Positions 33,897-43,529 are shown, counted from the first letter of the stretch. The stretch: DNA of 64,000 bases from Mycobacterium sp. 852014-50255_SCH5639931 (GCF_001665605.1 NZ_LZSV01000046.1:1-64000), one strand, 5' to 3'. Numbers and translations: made by a program. Notes: generated from the letters alone by a model not told the origin.

Positions 33897-34614
33897 CAAC
33901 GTATTGTTCTGGGACATCGCGCCGTACGTCACGCTGACGGTCTTGATCGTCGGCACCTGGTGGCGGTACCGCTACGACAAGTTCGGCTGGACCTCACGTT
34001 CCTCGCAGATCTACGAGTCGCGGCTGTTGCAGGTGGCCAGCCCGATGTTCCACTTCGGCATCCTGGCGGTTTTCGCCGGACACGTGATGGGCTTGTTCAT
34101 CCCGCCGCGGGTGACGCAGATGCTGAAGATGAGCGACCACGTCTACCATCTGCAGGCGGTCATCGCCGGGTCGGCCGCCGGCCTCGCGACCCTGGCCGGG
34201 ATCGGATTGCTGATCTACCGGCGGTTCACCCGCCCGGCGGTGTCCATGGCCACCACCCGCAGCGACAAGCTGATGTATGTGGTGCTGGTGCTGGCCATCG
34301 TGGTGGGCCTGTACTGCGACCTGATCGGCACCGGGCCGCACGGCGGCGAGTTCCACTACCGGTACACGGTCGGGCTGTGGTTCCGCCGGATTTGGATCTT
34401 CCAGCCGCACGGCGAGGTGATGATCAACGCGCCGCTGGACTACCAACTGCACGCCTTGATCGGCATGGTGCTGTTCACGCTGTTGCCGTTCACCCGGCTG
34501 GTGCACATCTTCAGCGCGCCGATCGCCTACCTGTTCCGGCCGTACATCGTCTACCGCAGCCGCGAATCCAAGGGCGAATTGGTCGGTACGGCGCCGCGCC
34601 GCAGGGGATGGTAG
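33889..34614 (+). CDS. narI: Respiratory nitrate reductase gamma subunit (cytochrome b)
   Basis: This is a 241-aa membrane cytochrome b with five hydrophobic helices. Candidate haem-b His ligands are in FHFGILAVFAGHVMG and in YQLHALIG/RLVHIFSAP. It oxidises the menaquinol pool and anchors NarGH. The GTG at 33889 (VFSNVLFWDIAPY) has a GAAGGA ribosome binding site and overlaps the narJ end by 8 bp. It is the last gene of the operon. Confidence 0.96.
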   Translation: MFSNVLFWDIAPYVTLTVLIVGTWWRYRYDKFGWTSRSSQIYESRLLQVASPMFHFGILAVFAGHVMGLFIPPRVTQMLKMSDHVYHLQAVIAGSAAGLATLAGIGLLIYRRFTRPAVSMATTRSDKLMYVVLVLAIVVGLYCDLIGTGPHGGEFHYRYTVGLWFRRIWIFQPHGEVMINAPLDYQLHALIGMVLFTLLPFTRLVHIFSAPIAYLFRPYIVYRSRESKGELVGTAPRRRGW

Positions 34615-34636
34615 GGGGCGCTCGGCGGCCCGTTGA

Positions 34637-34707
34637 GTGTGCGTCCTGGGCTTTCGGTGTGCGGCCATGGTGTCGACACGCCGGGGCGGGCCGCCCTGGA
34701 CGCACAC
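34637..34707. repeat. Palindromic intergenic element between narI and typA (copy 1)
   Basis: The arms GTGTGCGTCCTGGGC (34637-34651) and GCCCTGGACGCACAC (34693-34707) are inverted repeats with one mismatch. Inside lies the palindrome GTGTCGACAC. The right half, from CGACACGCCG (34674) to the arm, recurs at 58728 with the same 19-bp offset. It could act as a terminator or as a repetitive extragenic palindrome. Confidence 0.65.
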
Positions 34708-34785
34708 CGGACAGCGCGCGGGCCGCACCTGCCAGTTCGCCTTCGAGTTCGCTTTGGAAGGCCCCCCGCTGCCACAATCACCGAC

Positions 34786-36675
34786 GTGCCATTTCGTAAC
34801 GTCGCCATCGTCGCCCACGTCGACCACGGCAAGACCACCCTCGTGGACGCGATGCTGCGGCAATCCGGGGCGCTGCACCACCGCGGTGACGACACCCAGG
34901 AACGCATCATGGACAGCGGTGACCTCGAGAAGGAAAAAGGCATCACCATCCTGGCCAAGAACACCGCCGTGCACCGCCTTAACGCCGACGGCACGGTGAC
35001 CGTCATCAATGTGATCGACACGCCCGGGCACGCCGACTTCGGCGGGGAGGTGGAGCGCGGGCTGTCCATGGTGGACGGCGTGCTGCTGCTGGTCGACGCG
35101 TCCGAAGGGCCGCTGCCGCAGACGCGGTTTGTGCTGCGCAAGGCGCTGGCCGCACACCTTCCGGTGATCCTCGTCGTCAACAAGACCGACCGGCCCGACG
35201 CGCGCATCGCCGAGGTGGTGGAGTCCAGCCACGACCTGCTGCTGGACGTCGCCTCCGACCTCGACGACGAGGCCGCCAAGGCGGCCGAGCACGCGCTGGG
35301 CCTGCCGACGCTGTACGCGTCCGGCCGGGCCGGCGTCGCCAGCACCACCCAGCCGGCCGACGGCGAGGTGCCCGCCGGCGACAACCTGGACCCGCTGTTC
35401 GACGTGCTGATGGAGCACATCCCGCCGCCGTCGGGGGACCCCGAGGCGCCGCTGCAGGCGTTGGTGACCAACCTCGACGCGTCGGCCTTCCTCGGCCGGC
35501 TCGCGCTGATCCGCATCTACAACGGCAAGCTGCGCAAGGGCCAGCAGGTCGCCTGGATGCGTGAGGTCGACGGCCTGCCCGTCATCACCAGCGCCAAGAT
35601 CACCGAGTTGCTCGCGACCGAGGGCGTCGAGCGCAGTGCCACCGACGAGGCGATCGCCGGCGACATCGTGGCGGTCGCCGGGCTGCCCGAGATCATGATC
35701 GGCGACACGCTGGCCGATCCCGATCACGCCCACGCGCTGCCCCGGATCACCGTCGACGAGCCGGCGATCTCGGTGACCATCGGTACCAACACCTCTCCGC
35801 TGGCGGGCAAGGTGTCGGGCCACAAGCTGACCGCGCGCATGGTCCGCAACCGCCTGGACCAGGAGCTGGTGGGCAACGTGTCGATCCGGGTCGTGGACAT
35901 CGGCCGGCCCGACGCCTGGGAGGTGCAGGGCCGCGGCGAGCTCGCCCTGGCGGTCCTGGTCGAACAGATGCGCCGCGAGGGTTTCGAGCTCACCGTCGGC
36001 AAGCCGCAGGTGGTGACCCGCACGATCGACGGCAAGCTGCACGAGCCGTTCGAGGCGATGACCATCGACTGCCCCGAAGAGTTCGTCGGCGCGATCACCC
36101 AGCTGATGGCCGCCCGCAAGGGCCGCATGGAGGAGATGACCAACCACGCCGCCGGCTGGGTCCGGATGGACTTCATCGTGCCCAGCCGCGGACTGATCGG
36201 GTTCCGCACCGATTTCCTGACCATCACGCGCGGCACCGGGATCGCCAACGCCGTGTTCGACGGCTACCGGCCGTGGGCGGGGGAGATCCGGGCCCGCCAC
36301 ACCGGGTCGCTGGTCTCCGACCGCAACGGCACCATCACGCCGTTCGCGCTGATTCAGCTCGCCGATCGGGGACAGTTCTTCGTCGAACCCGGCCAGGACA
36401 CCTACGAGGGCATGGTCGTCGGAATCAATCCGCGCGCAGAGGATCTCGACATCAACGTCACCCGGGAGAAGAAGCTCACCAACATGCGGTCGTCGACGGC
36501 GGACGTCATCGAGACCCTGGCCAAGCCGCTCGAGCTCGACCTGGAACAGGCCATGGAGTTCTGTGCGCAAGACGAATGCGTCGAGGTGACCCCGGAGATC
36601 GTCCGCGTCCGCAAGGTGGAGCTGGATGCCACGACCCGGGGCCGCAGCCGGGCGCGGGCCAAGGCCCGGGGTTAA
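34786..36675 (+). CDS. typA: GTP-binding protein TypA/BipA
   Basis: This is a 629-aa translational GTPase. G1 is AHVDHGKTTLVDAML, the switch I region is MDSGDLEKEKGITI, G3 is DTPGHADFGGEVERG and G4 is NKTDRPDA, followed by the EF-G-like domains and the BipA C-terminal domain. BipA assists ribosome biogenesis and stress responses. The GTG at 34786 (VPFRNVAIVAHVDHGK) was chosen because G1 always lies near the N-terminus; upstream in-frame sequence is not protein-like. Confidence 0.96.
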   Translation: MPFRNVAIVAHVDHGKTTLVDAMLRQSGALHHRGDDTQERIMDSGDLEKEKGITILAKNTAVHRLNADGTVTVINVIDTPGHADFGGEVERGLSMVDGVLLLVDASEGPLPQTRFVLRKALAAHLPVILVVNKTDRPDARIAEVVESSHDLLLDVASDLDDEAAKAAEHALGLPTLYASGRAGVASTTQPADGEVPAGDNLDPLFDVLMEHIPPPSGDPEAPLQALVTNLDASAFLGRLALIRIYNGKLRKGQQVAWMREVDGLPVITSAKITELLATEGVERSATDEAIAGDIVAVAGLPEIMIGDTLADPDHAHALPRITVDEPAISVTIGTNTSPLAGKVSGHKLTARMVRNRLDQELVGNVSIRVVDIGRPDAWEVQGRGELALAVLVEQMRREGFELTVGKPQVVTRTIDGKLHEPFEAMTIDCPEEFVGAITQLMAARKGRMEEMTNHAAGWVRMDFIVPSRGLIGFRTDFLTITRGTGIANAVFDGYRPWAGEIRARHTGSLVSDRNGTITPFALIQLADRGQFFVEPGQDTYEGMVVGINPRAEDLDINVTREKKLTNMRSSTADVIETLAKPLELDLEQAMEFCAQDECVEVTPEIVRVRKVELDATTRGRSRARAKARG

Positions 36676-36726
36676 TCGCGCGTGCTTGGGCGGGCTGCTG
36701 GGCAGCTGCTCGATACCCTGATCGGC

Positions 36727-38613
36727 ATGCCGAGACGAGTCCGCCGTTTCTTCGTGACGGTGGGCGTGGTTGTCTCGCTGGCCGGATTGGCGCTCGCGGC
36801 GTGCACGGTCAACCCCCCGCCGGCGCCGCAGAGCACCGACACGCCGCACAACTCGCCACCGCCGCCGCCGCGGCCGACCCAGATCATCATGGGCATCGAC
36901 TCGATCGGGGCCGGCTTCAACCCGCACCTGCTGTCCGACCTGTCCCCGGTGAACGCGGCGATCAGCGCGCTGGTGCTGCCCAGCGCGTTCCGGCCGGTGC
37001 CCGACCCGGGCACGCCGACGGGTTCACGCTGGGAGATGGACCCGACCCTGCTGGAGTCGGCCGAGGTCACCAGCCAGAGCCCGTTCACGGTGACCTACAA
37101 GATCCGGCCGGAGGCGCAGTGGACCGACAACGCCCCGATCGCCGCCGACGACTTCTGGTACCTGTGGCGGCAGATGGTCAGCCAGCCCGGCGTCGTCGAC
37201 CCCGCCGGCTACGACCTCATCACCGGCGTGCAGTCGCTCGAGGGCGGCAAGCAGGCGGTGGTCACCTTCGCCCAGCCCTACCCGTCGTGGAAAGAGCTGT
37301 TCAGCAACATCCTTCCGGCGCACATCGTCAAGGACGTGCCGGGCGGGTTCGCGGCCGGGCTGGCCCGGGCGCTCCCGGTGACCGGCGGCCAGTTCCGGGT
37401 GGAGAGCATCGATCCGCAGCGCGACGAGATCCTGGTGGCCCGCAACGATCGCTACTGGGGATCACCGGCCAAGCCCGCGCTCATCCTCTTCCGGCGTGCC
37501 GGGGCGCCGGCCGCGCTGGCCGATTCCGTGCGCAATGGTGACACCCAGGTCGCCCAGGTGCACGGCGGATCGGCGGCCTTCGCGCAGCTGTCCGCCATCC
37601 CCGACGTGCGCACCGCCCGGATCGTGACGCCCCGGGTCATGCAGCTGACCCTGCGCGCCAACGAGCCCAAGCTGTCCGACGCGCAGGTGCGCAAGGCGAT
37701 CCTCGGGTTGCTCGACGTCGACCTGCTGGCGGCGGTGGGCGCGGGCAGCGACAACACCGTCACGCTGGACCAGGCCCAGATCCGGGCCCCCAGCGATCCC
37801 GGCTACGAGCCGACAGCGCCCCCCGCGATGACGACGCCGGCGGCGCTGGCGTTGCTGGAGGGATCCGGCTACAAGGTCGAGGGCAACTCGTCGGGGTCCC
37901 CGGCGCCGACACCGGCGAACACCGCGCCCCCCGAAGTCATCCGCGGCCGGATCAGCAAGGACGGTCAACAGCTGGCGCTGGTCATCGGCGTGGCGGTCAA
38001 CGACCCGACGTCCGTCGCGGTCGCCAACACCGCGGCCGACCAGTTGCGCAACGTCGGCATCGCCGCCAGCGTGCTGGCGCTGGACCCGGTGACGCTGTAT
38101 CGCGACGCGCTGAACAACCACCAGGTGGACGCGATCGTCGGCTGGCACCAGGCGGGCGGGAATCTGGCGACGCGCTTGGCGTCGCGGTACGGCTGCCCGG
38201 CCCTGGAATCGACGCAGGTGCCGGCGTCCACGGGGCCGACGACCAGTCCTCCTGGCCCGGGCTCGCCATCGACCACCGGACCGGGCACCTCCGCCACCAC
38301 GCCGACGTCGACGCCGCCGCCCAGCCGCCCGGCCGACCCCAACGCCTTGGTGCAGGCGCCGTCGAACCTCACCGGGATCTGCGATCGCAGCGTTCAGTCG
38401 AACATCGATGCCGCGCTGAACGGCACCAAGAGCATCAACGACGTGATCACGGCGGTCGAGCCGCGACTGTGGAACATGTCCACCGTGTTGCCGATCCTGC
38501 AGGACACCACGATCGTCGGCGCCGGCCCGAGCGTGCAGAACGTCAGCCTGTCGGGCGCGGTGCCGGTCGGCATCGTCGGCGACGCCGGCCAATGGATCAA
38601 GACCGGGCCGTAG
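36727..38613 (+). CDS. lpqW: Lipoprotein LpqW, peptide-binding-protein-like
   Basis: This is a 628-aa lipoprotein. Its signal peptide ends in the lipobox LALAAC, with lipidated Cys26. The mature protein has the family-5 extracellular solute-binding fold (FTVTYKIRPEAQWTDNAPIA) but no ABC transporter beside it. In mycobacteria LpqW acts in PIM/LAM biosynthesis, controlling flow of polar PIMs towards lipoarabinomannan, so it links functionally to pimE in this window. A Pro/Thr/Ser-rich insert lies at about residues 500-535. The ATG at 36727 was chosen for the signal peptide. Confidence 0.95.
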   Translation: MPRRVRRFFVTVGVVVSLAGLALAACTVNPPPAPQSTDTPHNSPPPPPRPTQIIMGIDSIGAGFNPHLLSDLSPVNAAISALVLPSAFRPVPDPGTPTGSRWEMDPTLLESAEVTSQSPFTVTYKIRPEAQWTDNAPIAADDFWYLWRQMVSQPGVVDPAGYDLITGVQSLEGGKQAVVTFAQPYPSWKELFSNILPAHIVKDVPGGFAAGLARALPVTGGQFRVESIDPQRDEILVARNDRYWGSPAKPALILFRRAGAPAALADSVRNGDTQVAQVHGGSAAFAQLSAIPDVRTARIVTPRVMQLTLRANEPKLSDAQVRKAILGLLDVDLLAAVGAGSDNTVTLDQAQIRAPSDPGYEPTAPPAMTTPAALALLEGSGYKVEGNSSGSPAPTPANTAPPEVIRGRISKDGQQLALVIGVAVNDPTSVAVANTAADQLRNVGIAASVLALDPVTLYRDALNNHQVDAIVGWHQAGGNLATRLASRYGCPALESTQVPASTGPTTSPPGPGSPSTTGPGTSATTPTSTPPPSRPADPNALVQAPSNLTGICDRSVQSNIDAALNGTKSINDVITAVEPRLWNMSTVLPILQDTTIVGAGPSVQNVSLSGAVPVGIVGDAGQWIKTGP

Positions 38614-38622
38614 TCCGCGTCG

Positions 38623-39234
38623 TCAGTCGGCCGGCCGCCCCGGTCGCGGCGGGATCACGGTGTCGACGATCAGCGCCAGCTCCCGGCGGTTCGGCGGCGA
38701 TCCGGTCAGCAGGAAGTGCTGGTTGATCAAAGCCGGGCCGATGCGGGCGGTCAGCGGGGTGATCAGCGCCGGATCGAGCTCGCCCTCCGCAACGGCGGCC
38801 TGCAGGATCGATTCGACGATCCGCAGGCGGGGGGCCACCACGGCGTCGGCGAAGATGGCGCGCATCTCGGGTTCGTGCAAGAGCTGGTTGACGGTGGCCA
38901 TGCCGGGGAAGGCGGTCTTCCCGGCGCAGACGTCGCGGTGGGCGCTGAACACCGTCAGCAGGTTCTCCCGGGCCGACCGGCCGGGTCGCGCCTCGGGCAA
39001 CGGCGGCAAGGTATGGACCAGTGCGGCGTGCACGAGCTCGCACTTGGTCGCCCACCGCCGGTACAGGGCCGCCTTGCCGGTGTGGGCGCGCGCCGCGATC
39101 CCCTCCATCGTCAGCCCGCCGTAGCCGACCTCGGCCAATTCGGCCAGGGTGGCCTCGTAGAGCGCCCGCTCGAGGACCTCGCCCCGTCGGCGGCTCCGGG
39201 CACCGGTCGGGGCGGTCTGGGTGAGCTGCGGCAT
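38623..39234 (-). CDS. TetR-family transcriptional regulator (Rv1167c-like)
   Basis: This is a 203-aa protein with a TetR helix-turn-helix (ALYEATLAELAEVGYGGLTM; ARAHTGKAALYRRWATK) and a C-terminal effector domain of the TetR_C type. The ATG at 39234 was chosen; the open frame continues upstream without protein character. It is convergent with lpqW (9-bp gap) and divergent from mshB. In H37Rv the PPE17-PE11 genes lie between these two genes; they are absent here. Target unknown. Confidence 0.9.
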   Translation of the reverse strand: MPQLTQTAPTGARSRRRGEVLERALYEATLAELAEVGYGGLTMEGIAARAHTGKAALYRRWATKCELVHAALVHTLPPLPEARPGRSARENLLTVFSAHRDVCAGKTAFPGMATVNQLLHEPEMRAIFADAVVAPRLRIVESILQAAVAEGELDPALITPLTARIGPALINQHFLLTGSPPNRRELALIVDTVIPPRPGRPAD

Positions 39235-39313
39235 CCCTCGATAGTAGCCGTATGCGTTCCTATCGGTGGCGACGAGACCGCCAACGGGCCTGCGCTGCGG
39301 GTAGGGTGCGTCC

Positions 39314-40216
39314 ATGTCCGAGACGCCACGGCTACTCTTCGTCCACGCGCATCCCGACGACGAGAGCCTCAGCAACGGCGCCACCATCGCCCACTACACC
39401 GCCCGGGGGGCCGACGTGCGCGTCGTCACCTGCACGCTCGGCGAAGAGGGTGAGGTCATCGGTGACCGCTGGGCCGGCCTGGCCGTCGATCACGCGGATC
39501 AGTTGGGGGGCTACCGCATCGGCGAGCTCACCGCGGCGCTGCGTGCGCTCGGCGTCGGCGCCACCCACTACCTGGGCGGCGCCGGACGATGGCGCGACTC
39601 GGGCATGCAGGGAACGCCGGGGCGGGGGCGGCAGCGGTTCATCGACGCCGACGAGCGTGAGGCCGTCGGCGAGTTGGTCGCCGTCATTCGCGAGCACCGC
39701 CCGCACGTCGTGGTGACCTACGACCCCGGCGGCGGCTACGGCCACCCCGACCACGTCCACACCCACACCGTCACAGCGGCCGCCGTGGCCGCCGCAGGCT
39801 CCGGCGACTTCCCCGGCGAGCCGTGGACCGCGCCGAAGTTCTACTGGTCGGTGTTCGCCACCCGCGCCTTCCTGGCGGGCATGCGTGCCCTCAATGGCGA
39901 GGACCTGCGGCCCGAGTGGGCGATTCCCTCGGAGGAAGAGTTCGGCTTCGGGTACGCGGACTCCGACATCGACGCCGTCGTCGAGCCCGGCCCGCAGGCC
40001 TGGGCGGCAAAGCGGGCGGCGCTCGCCGCGCACGCCACCCAGGTGGTCGTGGGACCGACCGGCCGGGCCTGCGCCCTGTCGAACAACATGGCCCTGCCGA
40101 TCCTCGCCGAGGAACACTACGTGCTGGCGGCCGGCACGGCGGGGGAGCGCGACGAGCGCGGTTGGGAAACAGATCTGCTTGCGGGGCTTGATTTCACGGC
40201 GGCCGGCACGGGGTAG
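39314..40216 (+). CDS. mshB: GlcNAc-Ins deacetylase MshB (mycothiol synthesis)
   Basis: This is a 300-aa zinc deacetylase of the LmbE family. The metal and catalytic residues are present: His13, Asp15 and Asp16 in VHAHPDDES, and His144/His147 in GYGHPDHVH. It removes the acetyl group from GlcNAc-inositol, the second committed step of mycothiol synthesis. The ATG at 39314 gives the usual length. A mycothiol-dependent-isomerase-fold protein is encoded 3.3 kb downstream. Confidence 0.95.
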   Translation: MSETPRLLFVHAHPDDESLSNGATIAHYTARGADVRVVTCTLGEEGEVIGDRWAGLAVDHADQLGGYRIGELTAALRALGVGATHYLGGAGRWRDSGMQGTPGRGRQRFIDADEREAVGELVAVIREHRPHVVVTYDPGGGYGHPDHVHTHTVTAAAVAAAGSGDFPGEPWTAPKFYWSVFATRAFLAGMRALNGEDLRPEWAIPSEEEFGFGYADSDIDAVVEPGPQAWAAKRAALAAHATQVVVGPTGRACALSNNMALPILAEEHYVLAAGTAGERDERGWETDLLAGLDFTAAGTG

Positions 40217-40250
40217 GCTTGCCAATCAGGCAGCCACGGAAGGATTTCGC

Positions 40251-40358
40251 ATGGACCCCGACCTGGACCCTAATCAGCAGCATTGGCAGGACCGGCTCGA
40301 CAGCCTGCAGTGGGTTATCGGCTCGATACTCTCCAACATCGACAGCGTCCCGACCTGA
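40251..40358 (+). CDS. 35-aa small ORF translationally coupled to the next gene
   Basis: The ATG at 40251, with a good GGAAGGA ribosome binding site, encodes a 35-residue peptide starting MDPDLDPNQQHWQDRLDSLQ and ending SNIDSVPT. The stop overlaps a CTG codon (CTGA) that is the best-placed start for the following membrane protein. Codons end mostly in G/C. It may be a real micro-protein or a leader whose translation drives the next gene. Family not recognised. Confidence 0.6.
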   Translation: MDPDLDPNQQHWQDRLDSLQWVIGSILSNIDSVPT

Positions 40359-40771
40359 CCGAAACCAAGCCGCGCGCCGCATCTCTCGAAGACATCGGCG
40401 CGACAGACCCCGCGATACGTTTCGTTGTCCTGGCGCTGTTGGCCGTCGACGGGGTCCTTTCCGCACTGGCCGGGGCCCTGCTGCTGCCTTCCTATATCGG
40501 GGCGGTCCCGTTTCCCATCAGCGGCTTGATTTCTGGATTGGTCAACGCCGCGCTGGTGTGGGCCGCCGGGCGGTGGACCACATCGTCGCGGCTGGCCGCG
40601 CTGCCGTTGTGGACGTGGCTGCTCACTGTGGCGGTGATCAGCATGGGCGGCCCGGCCGACGACGTGATCCTGGGGGGTCGCGGCCCGATGGCCTACGGGG
40701 CGTTGCTGCTGATCGTGCTGGGTGTGGTGCCGCCGTTCTGGGTGCTGTGGCGGCGCGGGCGCCGGGCCTGA
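40355..40771 (+). CDS. Small four-helix membrane protein (Rv1171-like)
   Basis: This is a protein of about 138 aa with four predicted membrane helices (FVVLALLAVDGVLSALAG; ISGLISGLVNAALVWAAG; LWTWLLTVAVISMGG; ALLLIVLGVVPPFWVLW). The start is unclear: no ATG or GTG fits near the N-terminus. Candidates are a CTG at 40355 overlapping the upstream 35-aa ORF stop, or a TTG at 40283 inside that ORF. It lies between mshB and fbiC, the position of Rv1171. Function unknown. Confidence 0.75.
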   Translation: MTETKPRAASLEDIGATDPAIRFVVLALLAVDGVLSALAGALLLPSYIGAVPFPISGLISGLVNAALVWAAGRWTTSSRLAALPLWTWLLTVAVISMGGPADDVILGGRGPMAYGALLLIVLGVVPPFWVLWRRGRRA

Positions 40772-40880
40772 CGTTCGTGCGGTCACGCGGGCCGGGATGT
40801 CCCCGCTTGCGGGTGTGGCAGTGCCGCTACTGTTGACTGTTGCGCAGACGGGGCCCGCACGGGTCGGAAGATAATTTCAC

Positions 40881-43499
40881 ATGTTGGGACACGCGGATGA
40901 AATTCGATCGTGGGGAAGTTACACGAAGGTGCCGCTGACTCCGGGCGAGGAGCCTACCGCTCTTCCTAATCCTGTGGTTTTGCCAAAGACCAGCGCCTCG
41001 GCGTTGCGACGGGTGTTGCGCCGCGCGCGAGACGGCGTTGCGCTCAACGTCGATGAGGCCGCCGTCGCGCTGACCGCGCGGGGTGAGGACCTCGCGGATC
41101 TGTGCGCCAGCGCGGCGCGGGTGCGCGACGCGGGCCTGGCATCGGCCGGCCGGCGCGGCCCCGGCGGCGGGTTGCCCGTCACCTATTCGCGCAAGGTGTT
41201 CATCCCGGTGACCCATCTGTGCCGCGACACCTGCCATTACTGCACCTTCGTCACCGTGCCGGGCAAGCTGCGCGCGCAGGGCGCGGGCATGTATCTCGAG
41301 CCCGACGAGATCTTCGATATCGCTGGCCGTGGAGCCGAATTGGGTTGCAAAGAAGCCCTTTTCACCCTTGGTGACCGGCCCGAGGATCGATGGCCGGAGG
41401 CGGGGCAGTGGCTTAGCGAACGCGGCTATGACTCGACGCTGTCCTACGTGCGGGCCATGGCGATCCGGGTGCTCGAGGAGACCGGCCTGCTGCCGCACCT
41501 GAACCCCGGTGTGATGAGTTGGTCGGAGATGGCCCGGCTGAAGCCGGTGGCGCCGTCGATGGGCATGATGCTCGAGACCACGTCGCGGCGGCTGTTCGAG
41601 ACGAAAGGGCTTGCCCACTATGGCAGCCCGGACAAAGACCCCGCGGTGCGGCTGCGCACCCTCACCGATGCGGGCCGGCTGTCCATCCCGTTCACCACCG
41701 GCCTGCTGGTCGGCATCGGTGAGACGCTGACCGAACGTGCCGAAACCTTGCACGCGATTCGTAAGTCGCACAAGGAGTTCGGGCATGTGCAAGAAGTGAT
41801 CGTGCAGAACTTCCGGGCCAAGGAACACACCGCGATGGCCGCCGTCCCCGACGCGGGGATCGACGACTACCTCGCAACAGTGGCGGTCGCCCGGCTGGTG
41901 CTCGGCCCCGGCATGCGCATCCAGGCGCCGCCCAACCTGGTGTCCCGCGACGAGTGCCTGGCGCTGGTCGGCGCCGGGGTCGACGACTGGGGCGGCGTAT
42001 CACCGCTGACGCCCGATCACGTCAACCCCGAGCGGCCGTGGCCCGCTCTCGACGAGCTGGCCGACATCACCGCCGACTCCGGATACGAACTGGTTCAGCG
42101 ACTTACCGCCCAGCCCAAGTACGTCCAAGCCGGGGCGGCGTGGATCGACCCGCGGGTGCGCGGACACGTGATGGCGCTGGCCGACCCTGCGACCGGCCTG
42201 GCCCGCGACGTCAATCCGGTGGGGCGGCCCTGGCAGGAGCCCGACGACGTCGCGTCCGCCGGGCGGGTGGACCTCAACGCGGCGATCGACACCGAGGGCC
42301 GCGCCACCGAAGCGCGCAGCGATCTGGACAGCGCCTTCGGCGACTGGGAATCGATCCGCGCGCAGGTGCACGAGCTGGCCGCGCGGGCCCCCGAGCGCAT
42401 CGACACGGACGTGCTCGCCGCGCTGCGGGCCGCGGAGCGCGACCCCGCAGGCTGCACCGACAGCGAGTACCTGGCGCTGGCGACCGCCGACGGACCCGCG
42501 CTGGAAGCGGTTGCCGCCCTGGCTAATTCGCTACGGCGCGACACGGTGGGCGACGACGTGACATTCGTGGTGAACCGCAACATCAACTTCACCAACATCT
42601 GCTACACCGGTTGCCGGTTCTGCGCCTTCGCGCAGCGCAAGGGCGATGCCGACGCGTATTCGTTGTCCACCGAAGAGGTGGCCGACCGCGCGTGGGAGGC
42701 GCACGTCGAAGGCGCCACCGAGGTGTGCATGCAGGGCGGGATCGACCCGGAGTTGCCGGTCACCGGCTACGCCGACCTGGTCCGCGCCGTCAAGGCGCGG
42801 GTGCCGTCGATGCACGTGCATGCCTTCTCGCCCATGGAGATCGCCAACGGCGTGACCAAGAGCGGGCTGAGCGTCCGCGAGTGGCTGATCAGCCTGCGCG
42901 AGGCCGGGCTGGACACGATCCCGGGCACGGCAGCCGAGATCCTGGACGACGAAGTGCGCTGGGTGCTGACCAAGGGCAAGCTGCCGACCTCGGAATGGAT
43001 CGACATCGTGACCACCGCACACGAGGTGGGCCTGCGGTCGTCGTCGACGATGATGTACGGGCACGTCGACAGCCCGCGGCACTGGGTGGGTCATCTCAAC
43101 GTGCTGCGCGGCATCCAGGACCGCACCGGCGGGTTCACCGAGTTCGTCCCGTTGCCGTTCGTACACCAGAGCTCGCCGTTGTACCTCGCGGGCGCGGCCC
43201 GGCCCGGGCCCACCCACCGCGACAACCGTGCCGTGCACGCGTTGGGACGAATCATGTTGCACGGCCGCATATCCCAGATTCAGACCAGCTGGGTCAAGCT
43301 CGGGGTCGAGCGCACACAGGTGATGCTCAACGGCGGTGCCAACGATCTGGGCGGCACGCTGATGGAGGAGACCATCTCGCGGATGGCCGGTTCGGAGCAC
43401 GGGTCGGCCAAGAGCGTCGAAGAGCTGACCGCGATCGCCGAGGGGATTGGACGCCCCGCCCGCCAACGCACCACGACCTACGCCCCGCGGGCCGCTTAG
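40881..43499 (+). CDS. fbiC: 7,8-didemethyl-8-hydroxy-5-deazariboflavin (Fo) synthase FbiC
   Basis: This is an 872-aa protein fusing the two radical-SAM halves (CofG and CofH) that build the Fo chromophore of coenzyme F420. It has two [4Fe-4S] Cys triads: CRDTCHYC near residue 113 and CYTGCRFC near residue 574. Full length for the mycobacterial fusion. The ATG at 40881 was used; its first 25 residues differ from those I recall for M. tuberculosis FbiC, so the exact start may vary. The Rv1155-like F420-binding protein is in the same window. Confidence 0.95.
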   Translation: MLGHADEIRSWGSYTKVPLTPGEEPTALPNPVVLPKTSASALRRVLRRARDGVALNVDEAAVALTARGEDLADLCASAARVRDAGLASAGRRGPGGGLPVTYSRKVFIPVTHLCRDTCHYCTFVTVPGKLRAQGAGMYLEPDEIFDIAGRGAELGCKEALFTLGDRPEDRWPEAGQWLSERGYDSTLSYVRAMAIRVLEETGLLPHLNPGVMSWSEMARLKPVAPSMGMMLETTSRRLFETKGLAHYGSPDKDPAVRLRTLTDAGRLSIPFTTGLLVGIGETLTERAETLHAIRKSHKEFGHVQEVIVQNFRAKEHTAMAAVPDAGIDDYLATVAVARLVLGPGMRIQAPPNLVSRDECLALVGAGVDDWGGVSPLTPDHVNPERPWPALDELADITADSGYELVQRLTAQPKYVQAGAAWIDPRVRGHVMALADPATGLARDVNPVGRPWQEPDDVASAGRVDLNAAIDTEGRATEARSDLDSAFGDWESIRAQVHELAARAPERIDTDVLAALRAAERDPAGCTDSEYLALATADGPALEAVAALANSLRRDTVGDDVTFVVNRNINFTNICYTGCRFCAFAQRKGDADAYSLSTEEVADRAWEAHVEGATEVCMQGGIDPELPVTGYADLVRAVKARVPSMHVHAFSPMEIANGVTKSGLSVREWLISLREAGLDTIPGTAAEILDDEVRWVLTKGKLPTSEWIDIVTTAHEVGLRSSSTMMYGHVDSPRHWVGHLNVLRGIQDRTGGFTEFVPLPFVHQSSPLYLAGAARPGPTHRDNRAVHALGRIMLHGRISQIQTSWVKLGVERTQVMLNGGANDLGGTLMEETISRMAGSEHGSAKSVEELTAIAEGIGRPARQRTTTYAPRAA

Positions 43500-43529
43500 C
43501 AGCCCGCGGCGGCGGGTATACCCGACGCC

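Noticed and set aside
33994..36927. Long minus-strand open frame opposite narI, typA and lpqW
   Set aside because: It crosses several well-supported genes and is low-complexity (His/Gln/Arg/Gly-rich). It is antisense openness from codon bias, not a gene.
38623..39313. PE/PPE genes expected beside the TetR gene by synteny
   Set aside because: No PE or PPE signature was found between the TetR gene and mshB; the gap is only 79 bp.
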